Source: Luzula sylvatica (taxonomy: Eukaryota > Streptophyta > Magnoliopsida > Poales > Juncaceae). Taken from it: 64,000 bases of DNA. The translations under genes were made by a program, and so were the position numbers. The notes beneath the pieces were generated by a model. The model was given only the letters and a program-made list of their open reading frames with translations. It searched no databases and was not told the DNA's origin. The stretch lies in the NCBI GenBank assembly GCA_946800325.1, contig OX326961.1:5930655-5994654 (forward strand), in the 5' to 3' direction. Positions 10,931 to 23,360 of this stretch are shown one piece after another (position 1 is the stretch's first letter; each line of letters opens with the position of its first letter).

Positions 10931-11480
10931 TTGTAATCTTAATTATTATTATTTTTAAAAATATAATTGAAAAATTGCACATCCAAATTATTATTATTAT
11001 TTTTAAAACAATTATATTATATTTGTATTTTTACTTAAAACAATTTCATATTAATCTTTAAAACAAATAATGAAAGATATTTATTTACTAAACACAAATA
11101 ATTTATTTAACTTATATAATATTTTTCAATAATAAACATGAAACATAAAATTTATGAGACATAAATAATTCTTTTAAACTTTTACAATGTTATTATTCTT
11201 AATTTTATATGAAAATTTAAAATATCATATGATTTTGATTTTTGTTTATGTAACGCATGTTGTTTTATTATTTTATAGTGATACTTATTCTTTTTTGTAC
11301 GTGTTACATTAAAGTACTAAATAAATATTTCACAATATCTAATATTCATAAATAATACAATAATTGTGTCATTATCAAACTTCATTAATTAATATGATAT
11401 TTATTTTCATAAAATCTTATATTTGATCTCGAAAAATCATAACTATATATTATGCGTATGATAAAACAAATGAAACAAAA

Positions 11481-11508
11481 CCGCCGCGAAGCGCCGGTAA
11501 TCTCCTAG
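11481..11508 (+). mobile_element. Helitron 3' terminus, plus strand
   Basis: CCGCCGCGAAGCGCCGG forms a GC-rich stem-loop (CGC-GAA-GCG core), followed by TAATCTC and CTAG at 11505-11508, then host T. This matches the Helitron 3' signature. The 5' end was not found. The AT-rich repeats at 9440-11480 probably belong to it, and I saw no Rep/helicase remnants. Its hairpin differs from that of the Helitron at 7936, so they are different families. Confidence 0.6.
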
Positions 11509-12356
11509 TGAATCATTAATCATTGGCACAATCTTTGATTTGATGAATTTTGTTATCATTTTTTACATTTTGTGCAGATTAATGAAATAATTTCTTTTAA
11601 TTTAAGATGGTACCATGTGATTAGGTCACAGGGAGTGTATGGGATAAATTCAAGATGGTTTCAATATACGTTCGACACGCTTCTTCAACTCTCCGTCAAG
11701 ATTAAGAAAATATTGAAATTCTATTTGGTAAATTGCACTTAATAAGATGAATAATGTGATATTTGCAAGTTTGCGAGTTCCTTTAAAAAATATTGGTTGT
11801 CCGGTAATGTTTGTCTTGTAATGTTTGTGTATGGTTACAAATATATTTTGGGAGTGTAATTTTCAAATTATTACATATAATTGTTGTTATTTAATTAATT
11901 GTATAAAATTGTATTATTAGCTACACTACTTGATAAAATGAAAGGAGACAAGTACGACAGTCGTGTACGTGTAACGTGTACGACAACTCTACCAGTCCTA
12001 AATCAATCCTAATAATATTTTGCAATATGCATATTACTAATCAATCCTAACAAAAATGATCGGCATGCCATTTATTTTTTAGATAAGAAAATAAAATTGA
12101 ACATTCTATTATTTATTTATTATTTACATGCGTAGATAATATTTTGACATTTTCCAAAACACACATAAATATATCCTAAACATATATTAAAGGATATTAT
12201 ATAAATAATATTTTCAAAAAGTTGCCATTCTCTAAATATATCCTAAACATATATTAAAGGAATTTATTATAGGTTTTGGTTTGAAATATTTTTCATTTTC
12301 CCTTTTCCTTTTTTTATTATTGTATAAAATTTTCGTTTTAATACAAGTTGGAATAT
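11509..12356. other. AT-rich intergenic DNA
   Basis: No coding region is supported. A 21-bp string TCCTAAACATATATTAAAGGA occurs twice (near 12174 and 12239). A CGTGTACGTGTAACGTGTACGAC-type stretch lies near 11963. Nothing else stands out. Confidence 0.5.
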
Positions 12357-12364
12357 CACCGGTC

Positions 12365-13100
12365 AATGTTGTAAAAAATACCGAAAAACGGTAAAAAGAC
12401 GGTGATACGGTGGAAGACCGTACCGTTTCAAAAGATAGTCAAACGTTTTTTAACCGTTTTTTTGACCGAAAACGTTTTTAACCCGTTTTACATATCGATT
12501 TTTTCTTCTAATTATTTTGGGCACGAATTTTTTTAACTTTTTTGGCCAGTTATTTTTCTCGGCACTTGTCTTTTTTTCACCGAGTCTCTGATTTAGTTCT
12601 TCTTCGTCTTTACGACAATGATTGGGATGCTCCATTCTTTCGTTCTTCTTCCGATTGACTAAATAATGACGATGACTCAATTTAATTTGCGACAATGATT
12701 TTTTTTTTCACAACAAGGATTAATTTTTTCTCCATGAATTGTGATTGTGAGTATTAATTTGGTTCAATTTGTGAATCAAATAATTGTGTGTTATGATTGT
12801 TTATGTTGATCTGATTATGTGTTATGATTTGATTATTCTTTACTTTTTATGTGATTATTATTTTGTTTTTGGACTTTTTTGCATGAGAATCAAACAAGTA
12901 TTTAAATTGTAAGTGTTAATTGGATTTAATTTCTTGTCCAAATTTTTTGTCTTTAAATTTTAACTATAATTGATACAAAATATTACCAATTTAAGTGAAC
13001 GTTTTTTTACCATTTTTCAACCGTTTTACAACTGTTTTACGGTAAAACATTAAAACGGTGACCGACCGTACCGTACCGTTTTTCGTCATCTACAACACTG
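12365..13100. mobile_element. Non-autonomous hAT transposon, 736 bp
   Basis: The left end CAATGTTGTA and the right end (read inverted) CAGTGTTGTA form short terminal inverted repeats of the hAT type. The flanks are an 8-bp TSD, TCACCGGT at 12357-12364 and CCACCGGT at 13101-13108 (7 of 8 identical), and 8 bp is the hAT signature. Subterminal regions on both sides are rich in ACGGTA/TACCGT words (for example ACCGTACCGT near the right end), as expected of transposase-binding repeats. There is no transposase coding sequence. The minus-strand frame at 12695-12450 is low-complexity and not a gene. Confidence 0.88.
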
Positions 13101-13108
13101 CCACCGGT

Positions 13109-13817
13109 ATTCCTTTCAAAAAAAAAAAGAAAAAAAAAGAAAAGAAGGAGAGAGGCAGGCAACATACATACAACGTATATAACCCCTCAAAAGTGAATAA
13201 TTGCAATCAAGTATATTTCGAAACAAAATGAAATGAAATTCACCTAAAAAAACGCTCAAGGCCTCCATTTTAATATTTGAATAGTACTATTTTCTGAAAT
13301 ATTTTGATTGATATGCACTCGTTTTTTATTGTTCTTTTTTTTTGTCTTTTGTTTTCATTTTTTAGATTATTTGAATTAGTTGTTGTTCTTTCTCGCACAA
13401 ATTACGACATGACAAGGATGGGATATATATTTGTTTCAAAAAAAAAAAAATCTTTACAAGTCTTTGTTAATATTTTTGTTTCTTGACAATAATTGCAAAG
13501 AATTTTAGCAATGTGGATATTAATATGTTTTTTAATAGTGTTGAGATTGCTCGATGAGATAATCACCCAATTAAGTACTCTAACTAGTCCATCCAAAGGT
13601 TTAAAAATTGAGGAATTAATTAACACTTGCAGAGTCCTACAATCACAATGAGAAACATTCAAAATAACCTTATCTTTCTCTTACTTTGGCACTCTACACG
13701 ACTATAAAAGTTTGCCGCCATAACTTGTCCTCAAAATATTGAAGTTGGTCATAATTTATCCCCAAATAACCTAGTTAATCCAGTTGCATTGAAATAATCT
13801 CAATTATAGTAACCTAT
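13109..13817. other. Intergenic DNA
   Basis: Purine-rich stretch (A/G) at 13118-13155 and an A-run at 13438-13450. No gene, repeat family or transposon end is recognised. Small frames on both strands lack any family feature. Confidence 0.45.
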
Positions 13818-14397
13818 TCATACTACAACATTTCAGGATATCAGCGACGATAGAAACCGTCGCTAAAAGTCCCAAAAACCGTCGCTAAAGGTATTACCGT
13901 CGTTAAAAAACCGTCGTTGAAAGCCGCGTCGCTGATGTCACTTTCAGCGACGGCCCGTCGCTAATAATGGTTTCAGCGACGGTTTCTTTTCAACGACGGC
14001 CCGTAGCAGATAGCTTTACCGACGGCTCGTCACAGATGCCTTTTCTGATGGCCCGTCGCTGAAAGTGCTTATTTAATATTTTCTTTTGTTCATTATATTT
14101 ATATTTGATTAATTAATTAATATATATTAACTAAACAGTAATTAAAATACATATACTTAGATATTAATTAAAACATTTCATTAATATTAACAAATCCAAA
14201 TAAATATTTTACAAACTTTTAAACACAAATTTACAACTCATTATACAAACTCATTATACAAGTTTTTTCAACTCATTATACTTAGATATTTTTACAAACT
14301 CATTATACAAGTTTTTTGAAACACAAATTTAAACACAAAATTCAAACACAAATTTACCACTCCAATTTGCAAGTTCCTCCTAAAAACTCTGAATTGG

Positions 14398-14495
14398 CTG
14401 AAAAACTCTGGCAATTGGCTGAAAAACTCTGGCAATTTGCAAGTTTCAGACTTTGTTCGACCTGAGACACCCTCCCGCTGAAAAACTCTGGCAAG
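14398..14495. repeat. Short tandem repeat of GGCTGAAAAACTCTGGCAA
   Basis: Two adjacent copies near 14396 and 14414, plus a third about 70 bp on near 14476, inside the CACTA element. Their role is unknown. Confidence 0.75.
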
Positions 14496-14689
14496 CAATC
14501 TACTCTGAAATTTCGTTCCTAATACCTGCATTATATAAGAATTGGCTCGTGACAAAAAGAAAAAAAAACGAAGAAATTAGCAAATACTGCAGTGAGAAAA
14601 CTATGAAAACAGATTTGAGAAAAAAATCAACCTAAAAACAGATTTGAGAAAACTAGCAAAACAAAGTAATATTAACTAAAAACCTGATA

Positions 14690-14694
<5 letters not shown>

Positions 14695-14755
<61 letters not shown>

Positions 14756-14930
14756 GAGAGAGGCGCCGCTGTGAGAGAACAGAGGGGGCGAGAGAGAGAG
14801 AATGAGAGAGAGAGAGAGAGAGGGGCGAGAGAGAGTGGGGCGCCGCTTGTGGTTCTAGGGTTTGAGAGAGGGGCGAGAGAGAGAAGAGAGAGAATGAGTA
14901 AAGAGAGAGTAGAAGGGGGCCAACAGTATA
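14695..14930. repeat. (GA)n microsatellite and GA-rich DNA inside the CACTA element
   Basis: An uninterrupted (GA)n run of about 58 bp (14695-14752) is followed by GAGAGAGAGG/GGCGAGAG variants. Its plus-strand translation is arginine/glutamate repeats and is not a protein gene. Confidence 0.95.
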
Positions 14931-15290
14931 TAAAGAGGTGTCTACAATTTCACCGACGGGCCGACGAAAACTTTCAGTGACGGGAACCTTCTGCGACGGG
15001 CCGTCGCAGAAGACTTCTGCGATGGATCATACATTCACCGACGGGCCTTAGCAGACTATCACCGACGGTTTAGCTTTTAGCGACGGACCGTAGCAGGATA
15101 TCAGCGACAGGTTTAGGCTTTTGCGACGGGCCGACGGAAAAGTTTTTGCAGTTACGACGGGCCGTCGCAAATAAAACCGTCGGTAATGATTTTCTGCGAC
15201 GGGCCAACGCAGAAATGTTGTTTTATTTGCGACGGGCAGTCGCTGAATGCCAAACTCCCGTCGCTGATACTCCAATCTGTTGTAGTGTCA

Positions 15291-15814
15291 TCACAGTAAA
15301 TCCTTCAGAAATGAGATGATGCATAGTGATGCGAGTGCGTTCCATCATTTCCAACTTGTGTAGTCAGTGTTCGAGAGGAGATTCGCATGAGATTGCTGAG
15401 GTTCCATTGTTCCACACACTTCCAATGTACTTGGAACATGACCCGACAAAATTTGTTTCAAAATATTCATATTCACAATTCATAAATACATACATTTGTC
15501 AATTTAATTCTATGGGACATGCAAGATTTTTTTTTGAAGTGTTTTTGCCATAATGCAATGAGTACATCATATTTTTTTAATCATCACGATATTCCATGGT
15601 CACAATATTGCTGGTTTCTTGCTTAACATGCTTAAATGCCTCAATATATATCAATTTTCAAATATTATAAAATGGTAATATCTCAATTATTGAGGATCAC
15701 GCTTTTCTTAACAATTGAAATATTTCTCACGCTATATAATCTTTATATATATATTTGTTGTATACATCACGAGCAATACAACACAATTGTTTCTTTTCAC
15801 TGAAAGGAATAAAA
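15291..15814. other. Intergenic DNA
   Basis: Nothing recognisable. A 75-residue frame at 15326-15553 has no family motif, no visible gene context, and ends in a low-complexity region, so it is not called as a gene. Confidence 0.4.
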
Positions 15815-17045
15815 TCTTTTTATGTCATGTAAACGAAGATAATTCTTTGGGCCCTTTTATTTGTTGTACTCATGAAATACATATTTAAGATTTTATGCCG
15901 TGAAAACAAAAATAATTTTTTGGGTTTTTGTATTTGTCTTAATCATGAAAGACATATTTGAGATTTTATGCCATAAAAACAAAAATAATTTTTTAGGTCT
16001 TTATATTTGTTTTACACATATTTGAAATTTTATGCTATGAAAACAAAAATATTTTTGTGGACCTTATATTTGTTTTTATCCATGAGAAACATATTTGAGA
16101 TTTTATGCCATGAAAACAAAAATAATTCTTTGGGCTACTATATTTGTTTTACCCATGAAAGACATGTTTGAGATTTTATGCCATGAAAACAAAGATAATT
16201 CTTTGGGTCTTTATATTTGTTTTACCCATGAAAGACATATTTGAAATTTTATGCCATGAAAACAAATATAATTTTTTGAGTCTTTATATTTGTTTTATCC
16301 ATAAAATACATATTTGAGATTTTATGGGATGGAAACAAAGATAAATCTTTGGGCCTTTATATTTGTTTTACCCATGAAAAACATATTTGAGATTTTATGC
16401 CATGAAAACAAAAATAAATTTTTGGACCTTTATAATTGTTTTACCCATGATAGACATATTTGAAATTTTATGCCATGAAAACAAAGATAAGTCTTTGGGC
16501 CTTTATATTTGTTTTACCCATGAAAAACATATTTGAAATTGTATGCCATGAAAACAAATATTTTTTTTGAGCCTTTATATTTATTTTATCCATGAAATAC
16601 ATATTTGAGATTTTATGGCATGAAAACAAAAATAAGTCTTTGGGCCTTGTATTTGTTTACCCATGAAAGACATATTTGAGATTTTATTCCATGAAAACAA
16701 AGATAAGTTTTTGGACCTTTATATTTGTTTTACCCATGAAAAACATATTTGAAATTTTATGCCATGAAACAAAGATAAGTCTTTGGACCTTTATATTTGT
16801 TTTATTCATGAAAGACATATTTGAGACTTTATGCCATGAAAACAAAGATAATTTTTTGGGCCTTTATATTTGTTTCATCCATGAAAGACATATTTGAAAT
16901 TTTATGTCATGAAAACAAAGGAAATTCTTTGGGTTTTTACATTTTTTTTTTACCCTTGAAAGATATTTGAGATTTTATGTTATGAAAACAAAAATAATTC
17001 TTTGGGTCTTTATATTTGTTTTACCCATAAAAGACATATTTGGGT
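15815..17045. repeat. 73-bp minisatellite, about 16-17 copies
   Basis: Units built on CATGAAAGACATATTTGAGA, TTTTATGCCATGAAAACAAA, a GATAATTCTTTGGGCC-type segment and TTATATTTGTTTTACC repeat with a 73-bp period (checked at 16101, 16174 and 16247). Copies differ by about 5-15 percent and by small indels. The open frame at 16676-16897 is the repeat read in one frame. It is near neither the satellite arrays nor a recognised transposon. Confidence 0.95.
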
Positions 17046-17645
17046 AAGTACAACTTTTATGATGGCTAATATTTTGAACACACATGAAGAATTCCGTGTG
17101 TTGTATTCATGCAAATATTTTAGAGTATTGATCCTCGAATCAAAAAAATTTACAATTTCATCCACCGCTGCAAATTGAAGATGAGGCGAAATTTGGTGCA
17201 TCCTATTCATGGTGATATTTGAAAGAGGCCATATACCGTACCTCCTTATTTCCACAACATCCTCTATATCCCTAATTAATAATTAATTATTAAAATAATT
17301 AATAAAATTATATTTCATTAACGACTAATTAATATATAATTAAAATATATATACATTAATAATTCTTAACTAATATCCATTAACTGTTAATCTGATGTAT
17401 TTTTATTAATGATCATGCTAATTAATCACCAACTAATGGTTAATTAATTATATAGAGAATGCGATGGGGAAATGAGGGGATATGATATAATTATCTTATT
17501 TGAAAGTATTCACGCAGAACACTTTTAATATTCACTTTTTTCATATATCACTGTCATTTTTTTTCTTTTATTTTTTTTGTAAAGAATATTCATAAGAGAA
17601 GCAAGAAGTGTTCATGGAAACATAAAAAAGATTATACATTTATAT
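17046..17645. other. AT-rich intergenic DNA
   Basis: 17270-17460 is dense in TTAATTAATTATTAA-like self-complementary words. No gene is seen. The 81-residue minus frame (17255-17010) starts inside the minisatellite flank and has no recognisable features. Confidence 0.45.
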
Positions 17646-17647
17646 GG

Positions 17648-17776
17648 GCTCATGGTCCAGTGGTTGGGTGTGAGACACAAAAAATCATATGTTGTGAGAG
17701 ATTGTGGATTCGTGTTTCATTGACATCAATAAATGAAGAATGACCGATTCATCTCCATTTACTCTTTTTTTTTTTC
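17648..17776 (+). mobile_element. SINE-like retroelement (tRNA-derived head)
   Basis: An A-box-like TGGTCCAGTGGTTGGG (from 17653) is followed about 35 bp later by a B-box-like TGTGGATTCGTGTTTC (from 17703), resembling RNA polymerase III internal promoter elements. The unit ends in a T-run (17764-17775) that could serve as a Pol III terminator. Its ~130-bp length fits a short plant SINE. A similar ATGGA-A-ACA-AAAAAA string flanks each side loosely, but I cannot prove a TSD. It is not a functional tRNA: no cloverleaf can be drawn. Confidence 0.5.
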
Positions 17777-18944
17777 AATCTTAAAAGGATGCTATGGACA
17801 CACAAAAAAAAAACTAGTAGAACAATTGAAACTTTGTCAAACCCTAAACCCTATATTTGATTAGAAAAATTAATCATTATTTTCGATTGTATAGTACAGA
17901 TGATATTTACACATTCAATACAAATTTATTGATCTGAGTTTGTGATGACATAATTTATTTTTTGTGCAAATCCCATAATTTAATTTATTTTATATTAAAT
18001 GATAAAATGAAGGGGTTTTTGATGGCAAGAAAATGTTTAGGGTATTTAATTATTTAATTGTTTATTTTATTTTCAGTATAATTTAATTGTATTGATAACT
18101 TTTAATGTTTAGGGTATTTAATGATTTTATGAATTTTGTCGTTTTTGCTATAATAATAATTTGACACCAGTGATTTTTTTTTACTTTTATGAAATGATTA
18201 TAGTTTAGTCCAAAATGTTTGTTTTAACGAGTTTCAAAAAATCAGCATGTTCTAAATGAATGTAATATACTTTTCTGTGCATCTGAATATTTTAAATCTC
18301 TTCCTAAATCCTAACCCAAACTTGCCTTAAAACATTCACACGTTTTTGGCAAAAAAGAATTGAAGATAACTAATATACACAAGATTAGCAATCATCATTA
18401 GTTTTGCCCATGTAATTCTTATAAACGTCCCAAAGTAATGTCCATGTTCATTATCATTGTAACCTAACACACAACAAGCCAACCAAAAAGAACCAATTTT
18501 AAAATACAGATCAAAAGAAAAAAAAAAATATCATATAATATCAAAGGATTCGAAGAATTAAGGGTCCGGATCAGCCCAGATTGCTAATATCAGGTTTTCA
18601 GAATCCGAAATTTTAAAATCCACCCCCGTCATTTCTTTTAGTTTTTTCTTTTCTTGCTAATACCAGGTTTTCAATGATAACAAAATCTCTACTCAAAAAA
18701 GAAAAAGAAAATGATAACAAACCTGGATATATATGTTTTTTAATTGTACTGATTAGGGTTCATTAAAGCAATCATCAAAGCTTAACTGGCATACATATGT
18801 TGAAATAGGTTTTGTGACTCGGCAACAAATTTTGTATTTTTTTTCTTAAGTTTGAACCATTGTTCCACGTATCTTGCAAATAATTATGTTAAAAACATAT
18901 TGTAATCCGGCAATTAACATTGATGATTTAGTTATTGAGGCTTT
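17777..18944. other. AT-rich intergenic DNA
   Basis: No coding region or transposon end is supported. The short phrase TGCTAATATCAGGTTTTCA recurs loosely (18580 and 18655). Otherwise nothing is recognised. Confidence 0.45.
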
Positions 18945-18953
18945 TAATATAAC

Positions 18954-20212
18954 GGGACAATTTCTTTTATATCCTCCTTAAAATCCAAATTAACAAATTT
19001 ATCCTTCGTAAAATGAAAATATCATATTTGTCCTCTCAAAAGCAAATTTCTCTCAAATTTATCCATTATTAAATGTTTCGTTTAACTTTTACAGAAAATT
19101 TCTAAATTACCTTTTTACCCTTGAATTTTTTGCACTCTTCCATTGCTGGCCATCTAAATCTTTCTTCCCCCACCAGCCTCCCTTCTTTACTCGCCTCTTC
19201 TCTTTTATACTCACTTTTTATTCTTCTCAATTGTGTCTTGTGTGTGGTCTCTTTAATTTTGTGAATGGACTTTCTTTTTTAATGACATAGCTGTTCGTGT
19301 ATCCATTTTGAGTTGGTTTGGTGGAATGAAGAAATTATACTTCCTATATTGAAAGAACAGAGTATTAGTATGGATCCATGCTTCTCTTCCTTTGTTGAAC
19401 ACTTGAACTTGAGTTAGTACTTTTTGTTTCTTGAGTTAAACTATGGACCACATTTGTATATTTATACTCTTTACATGATTTGGGAAGATGCATACAACTT
19501 GTTCGATGAAATGTCTTTATAAGAACCTTTGTTCAATGTGTTAATGATATCATGGTTCAAGTACTTTTATACCATTTAGTTCTATTTTTGTTCAATTTGT
19601 TAATTTTATGTTTTAACACACTTTGTATGATTAGAAATCTTGATTTTGTTAATTGTGCAGAAATTGAAATTGGAGTAATTATTGGAATGCGGAAAAAAAA
19701 TGTTCAGTTAGTTATATTTGATTTTTAAGCACTTTCAGAGAACAACTAATTTCTCATTAATTCATGATTGTTTCTTTAATTCTTGTTTAGCTAGTTGAAA
19801 AGAAGACGGTTCTTTAGAGGGCCAAGGGGCTGCATGTATATTGCCTCTTGTTCTTCTTGCGCCTTAGCGAAAGGGAGAGATCTAATCTTTTTATTTTTGT
19901 TTGAAGAAGTGCAAGGAGATAGATCTTGAGAAGGAGAACATCACATCGTGAAAGAGGAAGAGAGATGGAGATATAAAAGTGAAGATCGAGAGAGAGAGAG
20001 AGAGAGGAAAGAATGCGTGGATCGTAAAGGAGGGAGAGAGGCAATAATAAATTCATCTTCAGTTAAGTTTAACATGTTATGTTAAATATTTTGTTAATTA
20101 AGTATAATTTTTATATAGATTGCGTTTTGGCGGGATAAATATGTTATTGATAATTTCATAAGGATAAATATGTTATTTGAGTGTTAGGGAAGGATATATT
20201 AGTAATTGTCCC
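18954..20212. mobile_element. Mutator-like element, non-autonomous, 1,259 bp
   Basis: The ends GGGACAATTTCTTTTATATCC and (inverted right end) GGGACAATTACTAATATATCC begin inverted repeats of roughly 100 bp with conserved ACAAATTTATCC/ACATATTTATCC words. A 9-bp TSD flanks it: TAATATAAC (18945-18953) and TAATATAAT (20213-20221), 8 of 9 identical, the Mutator length. No MURA transposase motif is seen. The centre (19100-20040) includes a CT-rich stretch and a sequence with a GA repeat near 19988-20006. The terminal words match those of the larger element at 20833-23685. Confidence 0.85.
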
Positions 20213-20221
20213 TAATATAAT

Positions 20222-20823
20222 ATAAGAATACAATACAGAGTGACACTTCTATATATAGTGTGTATATATATTAGTAATCATCTATAAAACTACTTACTTC
20301 AAGGAAATAGGAAATCCAACAGAATTGTATGACAATCTTTTAACATTTATGTGATACTAAAATTACTTAACAAAATATAATATCAAAATAAATATTGATC
20401 TCATTACGTTACAAGTATCGAAACAAATATAATCAACGCTAAACTTCAAACTACAAGTCTACACATGTTCAAAAATCATCTGACTTGTAGGAGCTTTCGT
20501 CCTAAAGAATTACTAAAGAATTACCGAATAACTTGAAGTATCAATCATCCTTTGTTCTTGACTGTAATTAGAGGGACCTTTCTTAAAACAATAAAGAATG
20601 AAGTTCAAATCTTGTATAATTAATTTACAATGACGAAAATTATAAGAAATACAATCAATTCACATATGTACAATTGCTAAAAAAATTTAAGTTCAAATTT
20701 CAATTATGGTGAACATTTATCACCATTAAGAACATCTAAATTGTTAGCGCCGGCAATTTTTTTTAATGGATCTATAACCAACTAGCTCAAATCATCATTG
20801 ATGAAAACTTAATTGTTTATGTT
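20222..20823. other. Intergenic DNA between two Mutator-like elements
   Basis: No gene or repeat is recognised. It is AT-rich, with an isolated GCGCCGGC-like patch near 20746. Confidence 0.45.
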
Positions 20824-21149
20824 TTTTTATTAGGGGGAATTTTTCCTATGTCCCTACTAAATTTATAAATAACATATTTATCCCTCTTAAGTTGGAAATA
20901 TCATATTTGTCCCTTCTAAGTCATGTTAGTATCAAATTTATCCAAAACTTACAAATTGATTAAATCTAACAGAAAATTTATAACAATTGACTAATTTACC
21001 CCTTAATTAACACTCAATCCAATAAACTAGTTCAAACCCGAAACCCGATAACATCAGAATAGTTCAAACCATAAAACCCGATAAACATATGAACCTTAAA
21101 CCACTCTATTGTATCGCCAAACGATCCAACTCCTCTCTTCATACGAGAG

Positions 21150-21915
21150 GCTCTGTGAGGCGATCTCTTCCGGCGAAGATGACGGTATAGCAAGATTATC
21201 TGAAGAGGTGGAAGAGAGAAGCCGCCGGAAACCCTAGCCACCAGATCAACACCGGATCGCACGAAAAGGACGACAAGGGGTTGAATTCGGGTTTTCCCTG
21301 TTTTTTTCTTGCGACTACCAGTGCAGGTTATTTCTGTTTATATTTTGTTTCTTTACATTTGTTTTTTGTGCTAAATTGTTGAATTAGAAGTTGAATTGTG
21401 ATAAAATGTTGAATTAGAGTTGCAATTAGGATCCAATTTACTGATTTCGACAGTTTTTTTGCAATTAGGGTTGCAATTAGGGAAATTAGGGGTTCCAATT
21501 ATTTTTCTGTGTGTTTTTATATTTTGTTTTTTCAACTTTTTTGTAGGTTTGTTCCGCAGTTTTTTATGCAGCAATTTTTTGCAGGGATACGCATGTTTTT
21601 TTTCTTTTTCAAATTTTCATTTGATTATTATTAAAATGTAGACTTACACGCTTGACGGCAAATACAAATTCCTTGAAAATCTGGTCCTCTAGCGACCTTG
21701 CACGCTCGACGGCAAAATCAAATCAGAAGCGCCTCGCCTTCCAAGTGAGTACAACCATTTTATTACATTATATCCCTTTTTCTCCCTTAATATACTGTTT
21801 TACATTATTATTTGTGCTTGATATTTTTATGGTATGTACATCAAAGATGAAGTGATTGGCATAAAGGGGACATATTTGGTGCGTAACGACAACGATGAAG
21901 TGATCGGCGTTGATT
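21150..21915 (+). pseudogene. Gene-like segment in the left MULE arm (exon/intron structure)
   Basis: I do not recognise the gene. The two inverted arms agree in one reading frame over two blocks separated by a T-rich spacer. Block one ends in an IWSS-DL--ST-KSN-KRLAF-type peptide (about 21675-21743) followed by GTGAGTACAA, a good plant splice donor. Block two is DEVIGIKGTYLVRNDNDEV then GVD (about 21848-21917), preceded by a possible CAAAG acceptor. Differences between arms inside these blocks leave the frame open (DEVIGMKGTNLVRNDKDEV in the other arm), while flanking DNA varies more freely. A GC-rich region at 21150-21295 looks like a first exon or 5' UTR. It may be a captured host fragment or an element-encoded small protein. 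Confidence 0.45.
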
Positions 21916-22276
21916 AAATTCAGTGGAAGGTATTTGAATCGTACCAACATTGTATTATTGAATATGTATATGTGGATGAATGTGCGAGTATCTGGGGATT
22001 GTACTAATTTATATTGTTTTCAATGACAATGGATGTGTATATGATTGTTTGATGGATTAAAGGGTTATTGTATTGATTCAAGTTGAATGCATATGAGTTG
22101 GTTTAAAATGAATAAATATTATTGTTTGTTGTTGAACTATAATTAGTTTGAAGGTGGATATATATATGCGTTGAATATTTTTTTATTGGATTTGGATGAT
22201 ATCAATAAAATGATTATCCATTGTTCATAATTATACATTTATAAAAAATTAATACATATTTAATAAACTCCCATAA

Positions 22277-22480
22277 TACACACCATCGGCATACATACAC
22301 ACGTGCACACATAAATACACATACACACCATACCACGCGCGCACACACACACACACGTCATACACACAAGACATACACCCCCCACCGACACACACACATG
22401 CATGCATACAATACACAACACAGACACACGTACACACATTACTCGTACAAATTACACACAAAATACACATATCACACATA
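22277..22480. repeat. CA-rich degenerate microsatellite
   Basis: CACACA and ATACACAC words fill the centre of the long-TIR element. The cysteine/valine-rich minus-strand frame across 22500-22249 is its translation and is not a gene. Confidence 0.9.
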
Positions 22481-22566
22481 GAATAGAGATTACAATACAC
22501 AACACGTAATCACTTCACCAAATCATGGTTGCCGCTGTCATATTCTTCAAATCTGGGCCATCAAAA

Positions 22567-23360
22567 TCCACGCCGGTCACTTCATCTTTGTCATTACGCA
22601 CTAAATTTGTCCCCTTCATGCCGATCACTTCATCTTTGCTTTACACACCTTAAAAATATCAAACACAAATAATTAATGTAAAACAATATATTAAGGGAGA
22701 AAAAACATATATTATGTAATAAAATAGTTGTACTCACTTTGAAGGCGAGGCGTTTTTTATTCGATTTTGACGTAGAGCCTCCAAGGTCCCTAGAGGACCA
22801 GATTTGACGGGGAATACAATTCGCCGTAAAACCTCTCTAGTTGAATTCATCAATCTAGCTAAATATAAAAGTTAGTATATATCCTAATAATAAGAAAATG
22901 AAAATTTGAACAAAAAACCATGTGTATCCCTGCCAAAAAAATGCAGCAAAATAAAACAGAAAAAAACCTGCAACTTTTTTTTGAAAGAAACATAAAAAAC
23001 ACAGAAAAAACAATTGAAACCCTAATTGCAACTCTAATTGAAATCCTAATTGCAATAAACTGTCGAAATCAGCAAAAATCAGTAAATTGGAACCTAATTA
23101 CAACCTTAATTCAACAATTTATCATAATTTGAATCTTAATTCTACAATTTAGCGCAAAAAACGAATGTAAAAGAAAAAAATAAAAACAGTAATAACCTGC
23201 ACTGGCATTCGCAAGAAAAACTCAGGAAAAACCCTAATTCTAGACTTTGTCGTCCTTTTCGTGCAATCTGGGGTCGATCTGGTGGCCAGGGTTGACGACG
23301 GCTTCTCCCTTCCGCCTCTTGGGACCACCTTGCTAGTCCGCACCGTCTTCACCTGAAGAG
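22567..23360 (-). pseudogene. Inverted copy of the gene-like segment in the right MULE arm
   Basis: It mirrors the left-arm copy. From right to left: a GC-rich first block at 23352-23200 that stays open for 67 codons (starting MKTVRTSKVV), a T-rich spacer, the IWSS-type exon ending near 22744 with a GTGAGTACAA donor, and the DEVIG block near 22645-22567. In this arm the last block runs on in frame into the unique centre (FDGPDLKNM) and stops near 22525. The repeated DEV-G motif within one exon is visible. I know of no matching family. Confidence 0.45.

Larger units (their letters stand above)
13821..15287. mobile_element. Non-autonomous CACTA (En/Spm-like) transposon, 1,467 bp
   Basis: The right end read inverted is CACTACAACAGATTGG; the left end is TACTACAACATTTCAGG, with the first C changed to T. 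A 3-bp TSD, TCA, flanks both ends (13818-13820 and 15288-15290), as CACTA elements make. Both subterminal regions (13845-14070 and 14950-15265) are packed with CAGCGACGG and CGACGGGCCGTCGC repeats in both orientations, typical of transposase-binding sites. The centre is a (GA)n tract and AT-rich DNA with no transposase. The frames at 14771-14980 and 15275-15048 are by-products of these repeats. Confidence 0.93.

Noticed and set aside
14771..14980. Arginine/glutamate-rich frame
   Set aside because: It is the (GA)n microsatellite inside the CACTA element.
17648..17776. True tRNA gene
   Set aside because: Only loose A- and B-box strings are present; acceptor and anticodon stems cannot be paired.
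22249..22500. Cysteine-rich minus-strand frame resembling a small secreted protein
   Set aside because: It is the reverse translation of a CA-rich microsatellite, with no conserved cysteine spacing.
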